From Bryobacteraceae bacterium (GTDB taxonomy: Bacteria; Acidobacteriota; Terriglobia; Bryobacterales; Bryobacteraceae), in the NCBI GenBank assembly GCA_025980665.1, contig JAICXC010000033.1, forward strand, positions 1-44,638: 44,638 bases of DNA, read 5' to 3'. The notes beneath the pieces are model-generated. The model did not search any database and was not told where the DNA came from. It saw only the letters and a list, made by a program, of their open reading frames with translations. Shown piece by piece: positions 10,206 to 18,166 of the stretch. Within the stretch, counting starts at the first letter, position 1. Each line of letters starts with the position of its first letter. A program made the position numbers and the translations under genes.

Positions 10206-10636
10206 GCACTGAAACACATACCCACGTCCAGGGAGCCAAGCACCACGGCGGTCCTCTGATTTACACCGCGAACCTGTTCGCACTGATGTTCCTGACGGTG
10301 GTCACGGTGGCCGCCGCATCCTTCAACTTTGGCTCCGCAAACGTCGTAATTGCCTTGGCGATTGCCAGCGTGAAAGCCATCCTGGTGGGACTGTTTTTCA
10401 TGCACCTGCTGTGGGATAAGCCGGTGAATGCGATCATCCTTATCGCGGGGTTTCTGTTTCTGGGAATCTTCTTGATGTTCGACTTTCTGGATGTCACGTC
10501 GCGCAATAACTATCTGCCGCGCAACATGCCGAACATGGAGAACGCCACGCCCGCTCCAGACAGCATGAACCCGCTGAAGACGCCCGCGCCGAGGCCTCTC
10601 GATCCCGCTCCGGCCAAGGCTGAAGAACACAAATAG
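10202..10636 (+). CDS. coxD: cytochrome c oxidase subunit IV (small membrane subunit)
   Basis: Small oxidase subunit of 144 residues. It has three hydrophobic helices (about 20-38, 44-67 and 73-97) with the family segment SVKAILVGLFFMHLLWDK, and a Pro/Ala-rich C-terminal tail. An in-frame ATG 36 bases upstream exists inside coxC, but the ATG at 10202 overlaps the coxC stop (ATGA) and gives the expected histidine-containing start MSTETHTHVQ. It is the last gene of the respiratory operon. A repeat with inverted arms follows and may end the transcript. Confidence 0.92.
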   Translation: MSTETHTHVQGAKHHGGPLIYTANLFALMFLTVVTVAAASFNFGSANVVIALAIASVKAILVGLFFMHLLWDKPVNAIILIAGFLFLGIFLMFDFLDVTSRNNYLPRNMPNMENATPAPDSMNPLKTPAPRPLDPAPAKAEEHK

Positions 10637-10656
10637 GACAGGTAATCTTGTTGTCT

Positions 10657-10705
10657 GTCGTCTTATTTATTGACAGGAGACCCGCTTGCGGGTAAACAAG
10701 ACGAC
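10657..10705. repeat. interspersed palindromic repeat, copy A (overlaps hisC 3' end)
   Basis: Perfect 8-base arms gtcgtctt (10657-10664) and aagacgac (10698-10705) enclose a core beginning ttgacagg at 10670, with a small inner hairpin cccg-cttg-cggg. The core matches copy B at 32546 at 29 of 32 positions from ttgacagg to aaacaaga. A degenerate reverse half (taggacagg ... atcttgtt) lies just upstream at about 10634-10652. It sits between convergent coxD and hisC, where a bidirectional terminator would be expected. It encodes the last residues of HisC. Confidence 0.7.
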
Positions 10706-11787
10706 TGGTCTGCCGCTCGCAGCGCATCGAACAGGAGATCGAGATCCTGGTCGGTGCCGGTTGAAATCCGCACGCATTGCGGCAAGCCCCACGACTCCAT
10801 CGGACGAATAATCACGCCCCGGCGCACTAACTGATCGACCAGTGTGGCGGCTGCGTCTAGGGATTCGAGCGGCACCAGCACGAAGTTCGCCTCCGACGGC
10901 ACCATCTGCAGCCCCAGTTCGCCCAGCGTATGCGTCAGCCGCCGCATGCTGTGCGCGTTCAGTTCCAGCGACCGGTGCAGCCACTCCTTGTCATCCAATG
11001 CGGCGATCGCCCCGGCCTGCGCAGGCGTGCTCGGCTCGAAGGGCAGCTTCACCTTGAGTAGCTCGGCTATCAGGCCTTCATGTGCGAAACCGTAGCCGAT
11101 GCGGAGCCCCGCCAGTCCGTAGACTTTCGAGAACGTCCGCAGCGTGATGACGTTGTCATAGCGGTAGTGCATCGAATCGGGATAGCGCGGATTGTCGCGC
11201 GCATATTCGAAGTAGGCTTCGTCCAGAATGATCAGAACCCGCTCCGGCACATGGCGATAGAAGTCCTCGAACTCCTGGCGCGTGAAGATGGTCCCGGTGG
11301 GATTGTTGGGATTGGCCAGATAAACGATCTTGGTGTTCTCGGTGATGGATGCCGCCAGCTTCTTCAGGTCGTAATGCCAGTTGTTGTACGGGACCGTCCG
11401 GTAAGCCACGCCGCGCGAGTGTGCCAGTACTTGGAATCCTCCGAAGGCCGACTCGGTAGTGAGGATCTCGTCCTGATCGCCCAGGAAAGTTCTAATAATG
11501 TCGGACACGATGCTATCCGAGCCGCTTCCGGCGATGACGTTCCCGACCTTGGTGCCGTATTCCTCCGCCAGCTTCTCGCGCAGATCGAGACCGCTATTGG
11601 GGTAGTGGTGCAGATCGCTTAAGTGCGCGCGAATCGCTTCCAGAGCCAGGGGCGACGGCCCCAGTGGATTTTCGTTCGAGGCGAGCCCAGCCACGCGTTT
11701 CAGGCCATACGTGCGCGCAACCTCGGCGGCATTCCGCCCCGGCTTGTAGGACTTCAACGCGGCGATGTAGGGAGGAACAAGTGCCAT
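10663..11787 (-). CDS. hisC: histidinol-phosphate aminotransferase
   Basis: PLP-dependent aminotransferase of fold type I acting late in histidine biosynthesis (imidazole-acetol phosphate to histidinol phosphate, with glutamate). It has 374 residues. Recognisable parts are the N-terminal ASNENPLGPSP, the LANPNNPTGT segment, DEAYFEY, and the PLP lysine Lys221 in TFSKVYGLAGLRIGYG. The last dozen or so residues (from about SSCLPASG) are encoded by the interspersed repeat and look like a late extension past the normal C-terminus. No other his gene is near. The start is only 27 bases from the divergent yceH start. Confidence 0.92.
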   Translation of the reverse strand: MALVPPYIAALKSYKPGRNAAEVARTYGLKRVAGLASNENPLGPSPLALEAIRAHLSDLHHYPNSGLDLREKLAEEYGTKVGNVIAGSGSDSIVSDIIRTFLGDQDEILTTESAFGGFQVLAHSRGVAYRTVPYNNWHYDLKKLAASITENTKIVYLANPNNPTGTIFTRQEFEDFYRHVPERVLIILDEAYFEYARDNPRYPDSMHYRYDNVITLRTFSKVYGLAGLRIGYGFAHEGLIAELLKVKLPFEPSTPAQAGAIAALDDKEWLHRSLELNAHSMRRLTHTLGELGLQMVPSEANFVLVPLESLDAAATLVDQLVRRGVIIRPMESWGLPQCVRISTGTDQDLDLLFDALRAADQSSCLPASGSPVNK

Positions 11788-11814
11788 CTAGTTTCAATAT
11801 AGCGCCCACCCAGC

Positions 11815-12447
11815 ATGGAGCTGCGCGATCATAGCAAAGTGGAACCTCTGCACCCCATCGAAGTGCGTGTGCTCGGGGCGTTGCTCGAAAAGGACCTGAC
11901 GACGCCCGAATATTACCCTCTCACGCTCAACGCGCTCCAAAACGCCTGCAACCAGAAATCCAACCGCGATCCGGTCGTTAACTACGATGAAACGACGGTG
12001 GCACAGGGTCTGGAACTGCTGCGCCAAAAACAGCTCGTGATGAAGGTGAGCGGCGCGGGTCATCGCGTCGAAAAGTACGCGCATCGTTTGGGTGAATCTC
12101 TGAATCTGGGCCGCCGGGAGCTGGCGCTCTTAGCCGTGCTCATGCTGCGAGGACCGCAGACCGTGGGCGAGCTGCGCGGCCGTACGGAGCGCATGCATCC
12201 CTTCGCCGACATGGAAGAGGTCGAGCATCTTCTTAAATCGCTTTCAGAGCACGAGCCGGATCCCTTAGTCGCGCCCGCAACGCGTGGACGTTGGCGGCAT
12301 CTCTGGAGCAGCGTGGAGGCCGAGCCTGAAGACGAGGTGGAATCTGGCGCTCCGCGTCTCACTCTCGAAGGACGCGTCTCAGCCCTCGAGCACGAAATCG
12401 ACGAGCTCAAGCGCCAGTTAGAGAGTTTCCGCCGGCAATTTGAGTAA
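11815..12447 (+). CDS. yceH: YceH/DUF480 (UPF0502) family protein
   Basis: Conserved protein of 210 residues built of two winged-helix-like repeats; its function is not established. Family signatures are RVLGALLEKDLTTPEYYPLTLNAL near the N-terminus, NQKSNRDPV, and LAVLMLRGPQTVGELRGRTERM in the second half. The C-terminus ends in a heptad-patterned helix (VSALEHEIDELKRQLESFRRQ), probably a short coiled coil for self-association. It is 11 bases upstream of the deoxyhypusine-synthase-like gene and probably co-transcribed with it. Confidence 0.9.
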   Translation: MELRDHSKVEPLHPIEVRVLGALLEKDLTTPEYYPLTLNALQNACNQKSNRDPVVNYDETTVAQGLELLRQKQLVMKVSGAGHRVEKYAHRLGESLNLGRRELALLAVLMLRGPQTVGELRGRTERMHPFADMEEVEHLLKSLSEHEPDPLVAPATRGRWRHLWSSVEAEPEDEVESGAPRLTLEGRVSALEHEIDELKRQLESFRRQFE

Positions 12448-12458
12448 GATCAAAATAC

Positions 12459-13688
12459 ATGCATGATCGCCCCCAGGTCCGCGTACGCCGCGTTGACGAA
12501 GTGGAAACGTTGGATGAATTGTTCACCCATTGCTTCCCCGCGTTCGGGGGAGCATTCCTCCGCCGTATCTATACGATTCTCGATCGCGCCATCGGAACCG
12601 GTTGCCCGCTCACGCTCGCCGTTTCCGGTCCGGTGACGGTCAGCGGCCAGCATCAGGCATGGCTGATCCCTCTGCTTGATGCAGGCTGGATCGCGTATCT
12701 CTCGACCACTGACGCAGCCTGCTACCACGACGGCCATCGCAGCCTGGACGCGCATCGAGACCCCGTGTTCGAGGTTCCTATTTGGGGCGACGACGGCGCG
12801 CTTCGTGACGAGCACACCATTCGCGTCACCGACATGGCGTTCAGCGAGGACGTACTGCTGGATCAGGACAAATTCCTTTCCGCGGTTCTGCTGCGCCCTG
12901 AATTCCAGCGCCGCATGACCGGCACCGAGCTACGCTACCGCTTGGGGGCCTTCTACGCCGAGCAGGAACGGCTGAATCGCGTCCCCGCAGGCCTGCTCGC
13001 CACTTGCCATCACCTGGCGATACCGATTTTCGTGGGCGCCGCCGCCGACGGCAGTATTTTTCTAAACTCGATGAAGCTCTGGGCCATGAGCCAGGCCGGC
13101 ATGGTCGATCCCTACAAGTTCGAGCTGGATCTGCATGCCGAGGTCTACGAGGCCTGTGCGTATCATCGCTGGGGGCTGTTCGATAATCCGCCCAAGGCGT
13201 TGGCGACTCTCATTCTAGGTGGCGGCGTGCCCAAGAACTACAATTTGCAGCCGGAGCCCGCCCTGGGGCAGGTGCTCGGCCTGCCGAACGTCCGGGGCTA
13301 CAACTTTGACGTCCAGATCGTCACGGCCCCGGTCACCGATGGATCGCTTTCGTCTTGTCCTCCGGCGGAGGCGGTTACCTGGGGCAAGGTCGATAAGGAC
13401 ACCTATCAGAGCGGCACCGAAAGCATGCAGGCCGATTATTCGACGGTGATGCCCTTCCTGGTCAAGGCGCTGCTCGACAATCGCCGCCGTTACGAAAAAC
13501 TGGCTGCCGAGCTGGGCGAAGAAGAGCTTTTCCGGCAGGAGCCGAAGGCTCGGGGCTATCTTCGGCCGCGCCAAGGCTACCGCTTGTTTGAGAAGCGGGT
13601 CGAACTGGTCCGGCGGCTGACTGAAGACGTGAAAACCAACCGTGAATGGCTGCTCCAGTCGCTGGAATACGCCCTGGCGCGTTCCTAG
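12459..13688 (+). CDS. deoxyhypusine synthase-like NAD-dependent aminobutyl transferase
   Basis: Has 409 residues and the Rossmann-like fold of the deoxyhypusine synthase family. The catalytic lysine is retained as Lys310 in EAVTWGK, together with the nearby glutamate Glu304. The GGGVPK motif (254-259) is present but is followed by Asn260 where the eukaryotic enzyme has a histidine. Bacteria lack eIF5A, so the substrate cannot be the classical one. Known bacterial relatives make homospermidine or related (guanidino)polyamines by transferring the aminobutyl group to a small amine. The precise product here cannot be told from sequence. The start ATG gives a compact N-terminus; no strong ribosome site is seen. 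Confidence 0.85.
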   Translation: MHDRPQVRVRRVDEVETLDELFTHCFPAFGGAFLRRIYTILDRAIGTGCPLTLAVSGPVTVSGQHQAWLIPLLDAGWIAYLSTTDAACYHDGHRSLDAHRDPVFEVPIWGDDGALRDEHTIRVTDMAFSEDVLLDQDKFLSAVLLRPEFQRRMTGTELRYRLGAFYAEQERLNRVPAGLLATCHHLAIPIFVGAAADGSIFLNSMKLWAMSQAGMVDPYKFELDLHAEVYEACAYHRWGLFDNPPKALATLILGGGVPKNYNLQPEPALGQVLGLPNVRGYNFDVQIVTAPVTDGSLSSCPPAEAVTWGKVDKDTYQSGTESMQADYSTVMPFLVKALLDNRRRYEKLAAELGEEELFRQEPKARGYLRPRQGYRLFEKRVELVRRLTEDVKTNREWLLQSLEYALARS

Positions 13689-13691
13689 ACG

Positions 13692-13985
13692 CTAAAAAGC
13701 CGCCATAATCAGTGCGGCAAGGTTCCACGCCACGATCACGGCAAATAGGATATTGATCCGGGCCAGCAGTTTTCCCCGTCCCAGCCGCCAGCAATAGATT
13801 CCTAGCCCCGCCGCGACCAGCTTTACCGCCAACAGACCATTCAGGGGATTGGTGGTCGCGTGCATCATCAAGCGCACCAAGGGGTTACCTTCCCGCACAC
13901 CGTGCAGCATGAATGCCAGCGTCGTAAGTAGATCCAGAATCTGGAGATACGTGTACTGAAGCAGGAGCTGATTCACCGATACCAT
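13692..13985 (-). CDS. small DUF5658-like membrane protein
   Basis: Encodes 97 residues with three hydrophobic stretches (about 12-28, 48-68 and 78-95). The pattern LQILDLLTTLAFMLHGVREGNPL near the N-terminus resembles the DUF5658 family (a D-x-x-T-T helix followed by an E-x-NP loop). A longer in-frame version reaching 14225 would overlap the divergent gene and adds a non-membrane leader, so the ATG at 13985 is preferred. Its 3' end converges on the deoxyhypusine-synthase-like gene with three bases between. Function unknown. Confidence 0.75.
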   Translation of the reverse strand: MVSVNQLLLQYTYLQILDLLTTLAFMLHGVREGNPLVRLMMHATTNPLNGLLAVKLVAAGLGIYCWRLGRGKLLARINILFAVIVAWNLAALIMAAF

Positions 13986-14015
13986 CCTAGTTAGGTCCCA
14001 AATCGACCCTAGGAT
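13984..14015. promoter_or_regulatory. inverted repeat in the divergent intergenic region
   Basis: Arms atcctag (13984-13990) and ctaggat (14009-14015) form a perfect 7-base inverted repeat with an 18-base spacer, touching the start codon of the DUF5658-like gene. The sequence cctag recurs nearby. It could be an operator or an RNA hairpin in the leader of the minus-strand gene. The rest of the spacer to 14117 shows no clear promoter boxes. Confidence 0.3.
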
Positions 14016-14117
14016 AAACCACCTAGCTTCCAAATGGAATCTACCAATGGCTAGTAATGCCCACCCAAAACCTCGAATAGTACCGGAACCCTCGTTGGAT
14101 GTAACGGTTAGAGCCAA

Positions 14118-15017
14118 ATGCGCCGATCTATCCTCGTGCCTGACTCCTATCTTGGGGTGCGTTTGGACATCCTCCGGCGCTCTCAAAATCCCGATGGCGG
14201 CTGGAGCTATTACACCGGCAAACAATCATGGCTGGAGCCCACCTTCTACGGAGCCCTGGTACTTCATGGCGATCCGGCGGCCGATCGGGCATGGTCCCTG
14301 ATTAAATCGTGGCAGCAAGCGGACGGAAGCTGGCCTCCTACTGCCGGCGCGGCCATTTCCGGTTGGGGCACGGCGCTCTGCCTGACCCTGGCACACATCC
14401 GCGGCGAAATCGACGGGACCTTTCTGAAAGGCCTCGCTTACCTCCTGAAGACCGCGGGAACGGAATCGGAAATCTGGCGGCGAGCGTTGGCGAAATTCGG
14501 CTTGGTAGACCCCGGCCGCAACCTCAAGCTCAAAGGCTGGCCCTGGAAGCAAGGCACGTCCTCCTGGGTGGAACCAACGGCGCACACGCTGATCGCTTTG
14601 AAGAAGGCATACACGCTTCTACCTGCCCCCGAATTGACCGAGCGCATTCATTCCGGTCAAGCTCTGCTGCTTGACGTCCGCTGTAAGGACGGAGGTTGGA
14701 ATTACGGTAGCGCGTGGACTCTAGGCGAGGACCAACGTTCGTATCCGGAAACTACGGCGCTCGCATTGCTGGGCCTGCAAGGGCGTCCGGAAGCGGCGAG
14801 TTCGCTGGATATGGCCAGGCACTGGCTGCAAGAGACGTCGTCCTCGCTGGCGCGCGCCTGGATCACTATCGCGCTGCGGCTGCATGGCATCGCGGTTCCA
14901 AATACAAACAGCCCCTTGAAGGGATCTGGATCACCGGATCTGATGGTGGTCGCGCTCGAAGCGTTGGGCGCGCCGGACGGGAATTACCGCTTGCTCAAGA
15001 CGGAGGCAGCAGGATGA
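14118..15017 (+). CDS. QW-repeat (prenyltransferase/squalene cyclase-like) alpha-barrel protein
   Basis: A 299-residue protein with several QW-type motifs: QNPDGGWSYYTG near the N-terminus, QADGSWPP around residue 70, and CKDGGWNYG near residue 190. These are typical of the alpha/alpha barrels of squalene-hopene cyclases and prenyltransferases. It is less than half the length of a squalene-hopene cyclase, and no DxDD catalytic motif is seen, so a classical cyclase activity is unlikely. There is no signal peptide. Its stop overlaps the ATG of the DUF362 gene, so the two are probably made together. The start is tentative because its ribosome site is weak. Confidence 0.75.
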   Translation: MRRSILVPDSYLGVRLDILRRSQNPDGGWSYYTGKQSWLEPTFYGALVLHGDPAADRAWSLIKSWQQADGSWPPTAGAAISGWGTALCLTLAHIRGEIDGTFLKGLAYLLKTAGTESEIWRRALAKFGLVDPGRNLKLKGWPWKQGTSSWVEPTAHTLIALKKAYTLLPAPELTERIHSGQALLLDVRCKDGGWNYGSAWTLGEDQRSYPETTALALLGLQGRPEAASSLDMARHWLQETSSSLARAWITIALRLHGIAVPNTNSPLKGSGSPDLMVVALEALGAPDGNYRLLKTEAAG

Positions 15018-15982
15018 AAATTAGCAGGCGCGATTTCATTCCCCTGGCGGGCGCGGGGTTGATGGCTGGTTATGCGGGCTGGCAGGGCCTGCGCTCACGC
15101 CGCAACGCGCCCCTAGGTCCCTCGCCCGTAGCGGTGATCAAAGCGACGTCCTATTCCGAGGATCTGGCGCAGCGTATTCTCAGGGGTGTGCGCGAATGCG
15201 GGCTGGACGTTCGCGGTCTAAACGTTCTGCTGAAGCCAAATCTGGTGGAGTTCGATCCGAACACTTCCGTCAACACGGATGTTTCGGTGGTCGCGGCAGC
15301 TTATGAAGTTTTCAAATCGCTGGGCGCAGCCGAGGTTCTGATAGGCGAAGGCCCCGGGCATCGACGCGATACCTATTCGCTGGTGGAGATGGCGCGCTAC
15401 CGGGAAATTTCGAAGTTCGACGACCTGTTCGTGGATCTGAACCGGGACGACGTGACCGCGGTGGAAAAATTCGCGGATCGCGCCGAAATGTATTTCCCCA
15501 ACACTGCTCTGCGCGCCGATCTGGTGGTTTCGCTCGCCAAGATGAAAACGCATCATTGGGCAGGAGCGACGCTCTCCATGAAGAATTTCTTCGGCGTGGT
15601 TCCGGGATCGGTTTATGGCTGGCCCAAGAACGAGCTGCACCATATCGGAATTCCCGAATCGATCGTCGAACTGAATCGCATTTTTCGCCGCAGCTTCGGG
15701 ATTGTCGACGGCATCGTGGGAATGGAAGGCAACGGCCCGATTCAGGGCACTCCCAAGCCGGCGGGCGTCCTGGTGATGGGGAGCGATCTGCCGGCCGTGG
15801 ACGCAACCTGCTGCCGCATCATGGGCATCGATCCGGCCAAGATCGAATACCTTCGCATGGCGTCCGATGGTAGTCTAGGCAACGTCGAAGAATCCCGTAT
15901 CGAGCAGCGCGGCGAGAAGATCAACGAAGTCCGGACGAATTTCGCGCTGATCGACTCTTTCCGCGGCCTGCGCCTGACGTAA
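15014..15982 (+). CDS. TAT-exported DUF362 protein
   Basis: A 322-residue protein. It begins with a twin-arginine signal (SRRDFIPLAGAGLMAGYAG, Arg5-Arg6) and carries a DUF362 domain from about residue 40. Typical stretches are LLKPNLVEFDP, GEGPGHRR, VSLAKMKTHHWAGATLSMKNFFG and DGIVGMEGNGPIQGTP. The TAT signal implies folding in the cytoplasm, often with a cofactor, before export. No ferredoxin-type CxxCxxC cluster is present. The ATG at 15014 overlaps the preceding stop; a longer in-frame version from 14714 would run through the previous gene and lose the signal peptide. Confidence 0.88.
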   Translation: MKISRRDFIPLAGAGLMAGYAGWQGLRSRRNAPLGPSPVAVIKATSYSEDLAQRILRGVRECGLDVRGLNVLLKPNLVEFDPNTSVNTDVSVVAAAYEVFKSLGAAEVLIGEGPGHRRDTYSLVEMARYREISKFDDLFVDLNRDDVTAVEKFADRAEMYFPNTALRADLVVSLAKMKTHHWAGATLSMKNFFGVVPGSVYGWPKNELHHIGIPESIVELNRIFRRSFGIVDGIVGMEGNGPIQGTPKPAGVLVMGSDLPAVDATCCRIMGIDPAKIEYLRMASDGSLGNVEESRIEQRGEKINEVRTNFALIDSFRGLRLT

Positions 15983-15994
15983 TCGAGAACCTCC

Positions 15995-18157
15995 ATGGCT
16001 GTCCGGACGCTACTGGCTGCCCTCTGTTTCGCCCTGCCGATCGCGGCCCAAGCGCCGCAAGCGCAGAAGGCCACGCAAGCACAAAAGGAATGGTTCCTTG
16101 CAGCCGGCGCGATGGTTGCCCAAATCGATGGCGACCGGCTGGATCTTCTCGGTGGAGTCGAGAACATCGCGGATGTCGCGGCGGCTCGACGCCAGACGCT
16201 GCTGGAAGTGTGGGAAATCAGGTCGCGCCAGGATCTTATCGAAGAGATTCAGAAGCTGCTTCAAGACGATCGCGATCCGGCCAGGATCGGATGGAATTAT
16301 CCACGCGCGATCAACCTGGCGCGCTTTGGCTATGCGGCCGGGTACCTTGAGGAGGACGAAGCCTGGGCTTTCATCGTACCCGCGGCAGGGCGTCTTCAGA
16401 AGACCTTCTCATCCTGGCAGCAAGTCGGGCAGATTTACTTGCAAGCGCGCGCTGGTTGGTACTCGCGAATGATTGGCGATCGCCGGCAGGCCGAGTGGGC
16501 GTATCGCGAGCTTGTAAGCGATCACAACAGTCCGTGGAGAAAGTATCCGTGGAATCTTGATCTGGGTAACGGCTATCATGCGCCGCCCAGTATCGACAAG
16601 ACCGGCTGGCTGGAGCTGGCGGCGCATCCGGAGGGGCTGATGTGCGTGCGCATCACCGTTCCCGAGCACCAGGACAAAGTCCAGTATGAAAATGCGATCG
16701 AAACCGCCGTCGGATGCCGTCCGCGCATCACCGGACAACGCCAGATTGGACCCGATTGGATTCTCGACACCGAGTGCTTTCGGGACGGAATGCTTCACGG
16801 CGCCCAGATCTCGGTGCAATTCCATCCGGAAGCGATCGCGGAACAGCTCCGTCGCGATGGTGTCACGCAGTTGATTACGTTTTTCGAGCACCAACCGCAC
16901 GGTTCAGCCACGGAGCTTCTGCCGGTTGTGACCGACAATTGGTTTCAGAATGGCTGGCAATGGTACCTCGACATGAGGCCACTGCGGCGGCCATACCCTG
17001 ATACGACGCTCACGTACGGCGTACCGCCGGCCCGTGTGCGGCTGTTCCTGATCGGTGCAGCCCTGCTGGTGGCCGTTAGCATGGCCGGGGCTTTTGCGGC
17101 GCGCGGAAGACCCTGGTGGACGTCGCGATTCCCGTTGTTCTTTTGGGGCTGCTGGCTGGTCCTTTCGGTGAGCTACTACGGGCTCGCCATCGTGGGGTTC
17201 TGGTCGGGAGCGGAAGGTCTCGGCGCGGACGTTCGGGGGCTGGTTTGGTACGGCACGCTTGCGCTCCTGCTGCGCTGGGGAACCGAGATCGTGATCGCTT
17301 CCTCGGCGTGGCGTGCCATCGTCCCAAACATGCCATTGAGCCGGATCCTGTCCATGTCGTTTTCCCGAGTCATGGCGGAAGTTCCCATCGCAACGGTGAT
17401 GGTACTGCTGTGCGATCCCCAGAGGCCGCTCAATCTTGCGACCGTGATTGCGCTCCTCGGAGTCGGCGCCGCGATCGCCCTCACCGCCTGGCACTTTCGC
17501 ATGCGTGCAGAAGGAATCCGCGGCGGTTTGACCAAAGAAGGGGAACTGCACGAAGCGATTGGGGCGATGGCCACGCGCATGGGGGTGCCGCTGCGGCGGC
17601 TCTATATTCTGCCGGAAGACATCTCGCCCCGGCTTGGCCCCAAGGCTGGTGGATACGGCGATCTGCTGATTCCGGAACGGCTGGTCCGATCGGCGTACCG
17701 GCGTGAAATCGATGGCATTGTCGGATTCGAACTGATGCTGATCAAAACCAAGTACCTGAACTCTTTCTGGGCGGGACTCCTGCCCGTAGTGGTGATTCTG
17801 GTCTGGCGCGTCTACAACGCTCAGAATGCACCCTCAGCGGGCATATCGCTGGCGGTGCAGGCGGGCATGTGTTTCTCTGCATTTGCGACCTTTGGACAGA
17901 CTATGCGAGGGGTTCAGACCCGCGCGCAGGCTGCCTTTAAGGTATCCGGTGGCGACGCGGAAGGCTGGATCGCGGGATTAGCGCGCCTCGCCCGGCTTTC
18001 GGGAACGGAAGTGAATCCGGAACTGGCGGAAAAAGTTGCGCGGCAGTGCAATGTGGACTTCGAACGTTTGCCGGACCTTATGGAAGAGGGCTTCCCGGAG
18101 ACGGGCCATTATCCGGTTCCGTCGTACGATCGCAGCAAGCTGGTTTCGGTATCCTGA
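15995..18157 (+). CDS. DUF1266 protein with membrane helices and a degenerate M48-like peptidase domain
   Basis: Encodes 720 residues. A signal peptide (about 1-19) is followed by a region matching DUF1266: IGWNYPRAINLARFGYAAGY and the DEAWAFIVPAAGRLQ segment at about 100-150. A predicted extracytoplasmic region comes next, then several transmembrane helices (about 350-510). The C-terminal third, from about residue 515, has the layout of M48/HtpX peptidases: a helix, a LYILPED strand, a LLIPERLV segment and REIDGIVGFELMLIKTKY. There the zinc-binding HExxH is replaced by F578-E-L-M-L582. The domain therefore looks inactive. It lies 12 bases after the DUF362 gene and 9 bases before tpiA. Confidence 0.75.
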   Translation: MAVRTLLAALCFALPIAAQAPQAQKATQAQKEWFLAAGAMVAQIDGDRLDLLGGVENIADVAAARRQTLLEVWEIRSRQDLIEEIQKLLQDDRDPARIGWNYPRAINLARFGYAAGYLEEDEAWAFIVPAAGRLQKTFSSWQQVGQIYLQARAGWYSRMIGDRRQAEWAYRELVSDHNSPWRKYPWNLDLGNGYHAPPSIDKTGWLELAAHPEGLMCVRITVPEHQDKVQYENAIETAVGCRPRITGQRQIGPDWILDTECFRDGMLHGAQISVQFHPEAIAEQLRRDGVTQLITFFEHQPHGSATELLPVVTDNWFQNGWQWYLDMRPLRRPYPDTTLTYGVPPARVRLFLIGAALLVAVSMAGAFAARGRPWWTSRFPLFFWGCWLVLSVSYYGLAIVGFWSGAEGLGADVRGLVWYGTLALLLRWGTEIVIASSAWRAIVPNMPLSRILSMSFSRVMAEVPIATVMVLLCDPQRPLNLATVIALLGVGAAIALTAWHFRMRAEGIRGGLTKEGELHEAIGAMATRMGVPLRRLYILPEDISPRLGPKAGGYGDLLIPERLVRSAYRREIDGIVGFELMLIKTKYLNSFWAGLLPVVVILVWRVYNAQNAPSAGISLAVQAGMCFSAFATFGQTMRGVQTRAQAAFKVSGGDAEGWIAGLARLARLSGTEVNPELAEKVARQCNVDFERLPDLMEEGFPETGHYPVPSYDRSKLVSVS

Positions 18158-18166
18158 AAGTTCCCC

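Noticed and set aside
14118-15017. Squalene-hopene cyclase
   Set aside because: QW motifs are present, but the protein is only 299 residues long and lacks the DxDD catalytic motif.
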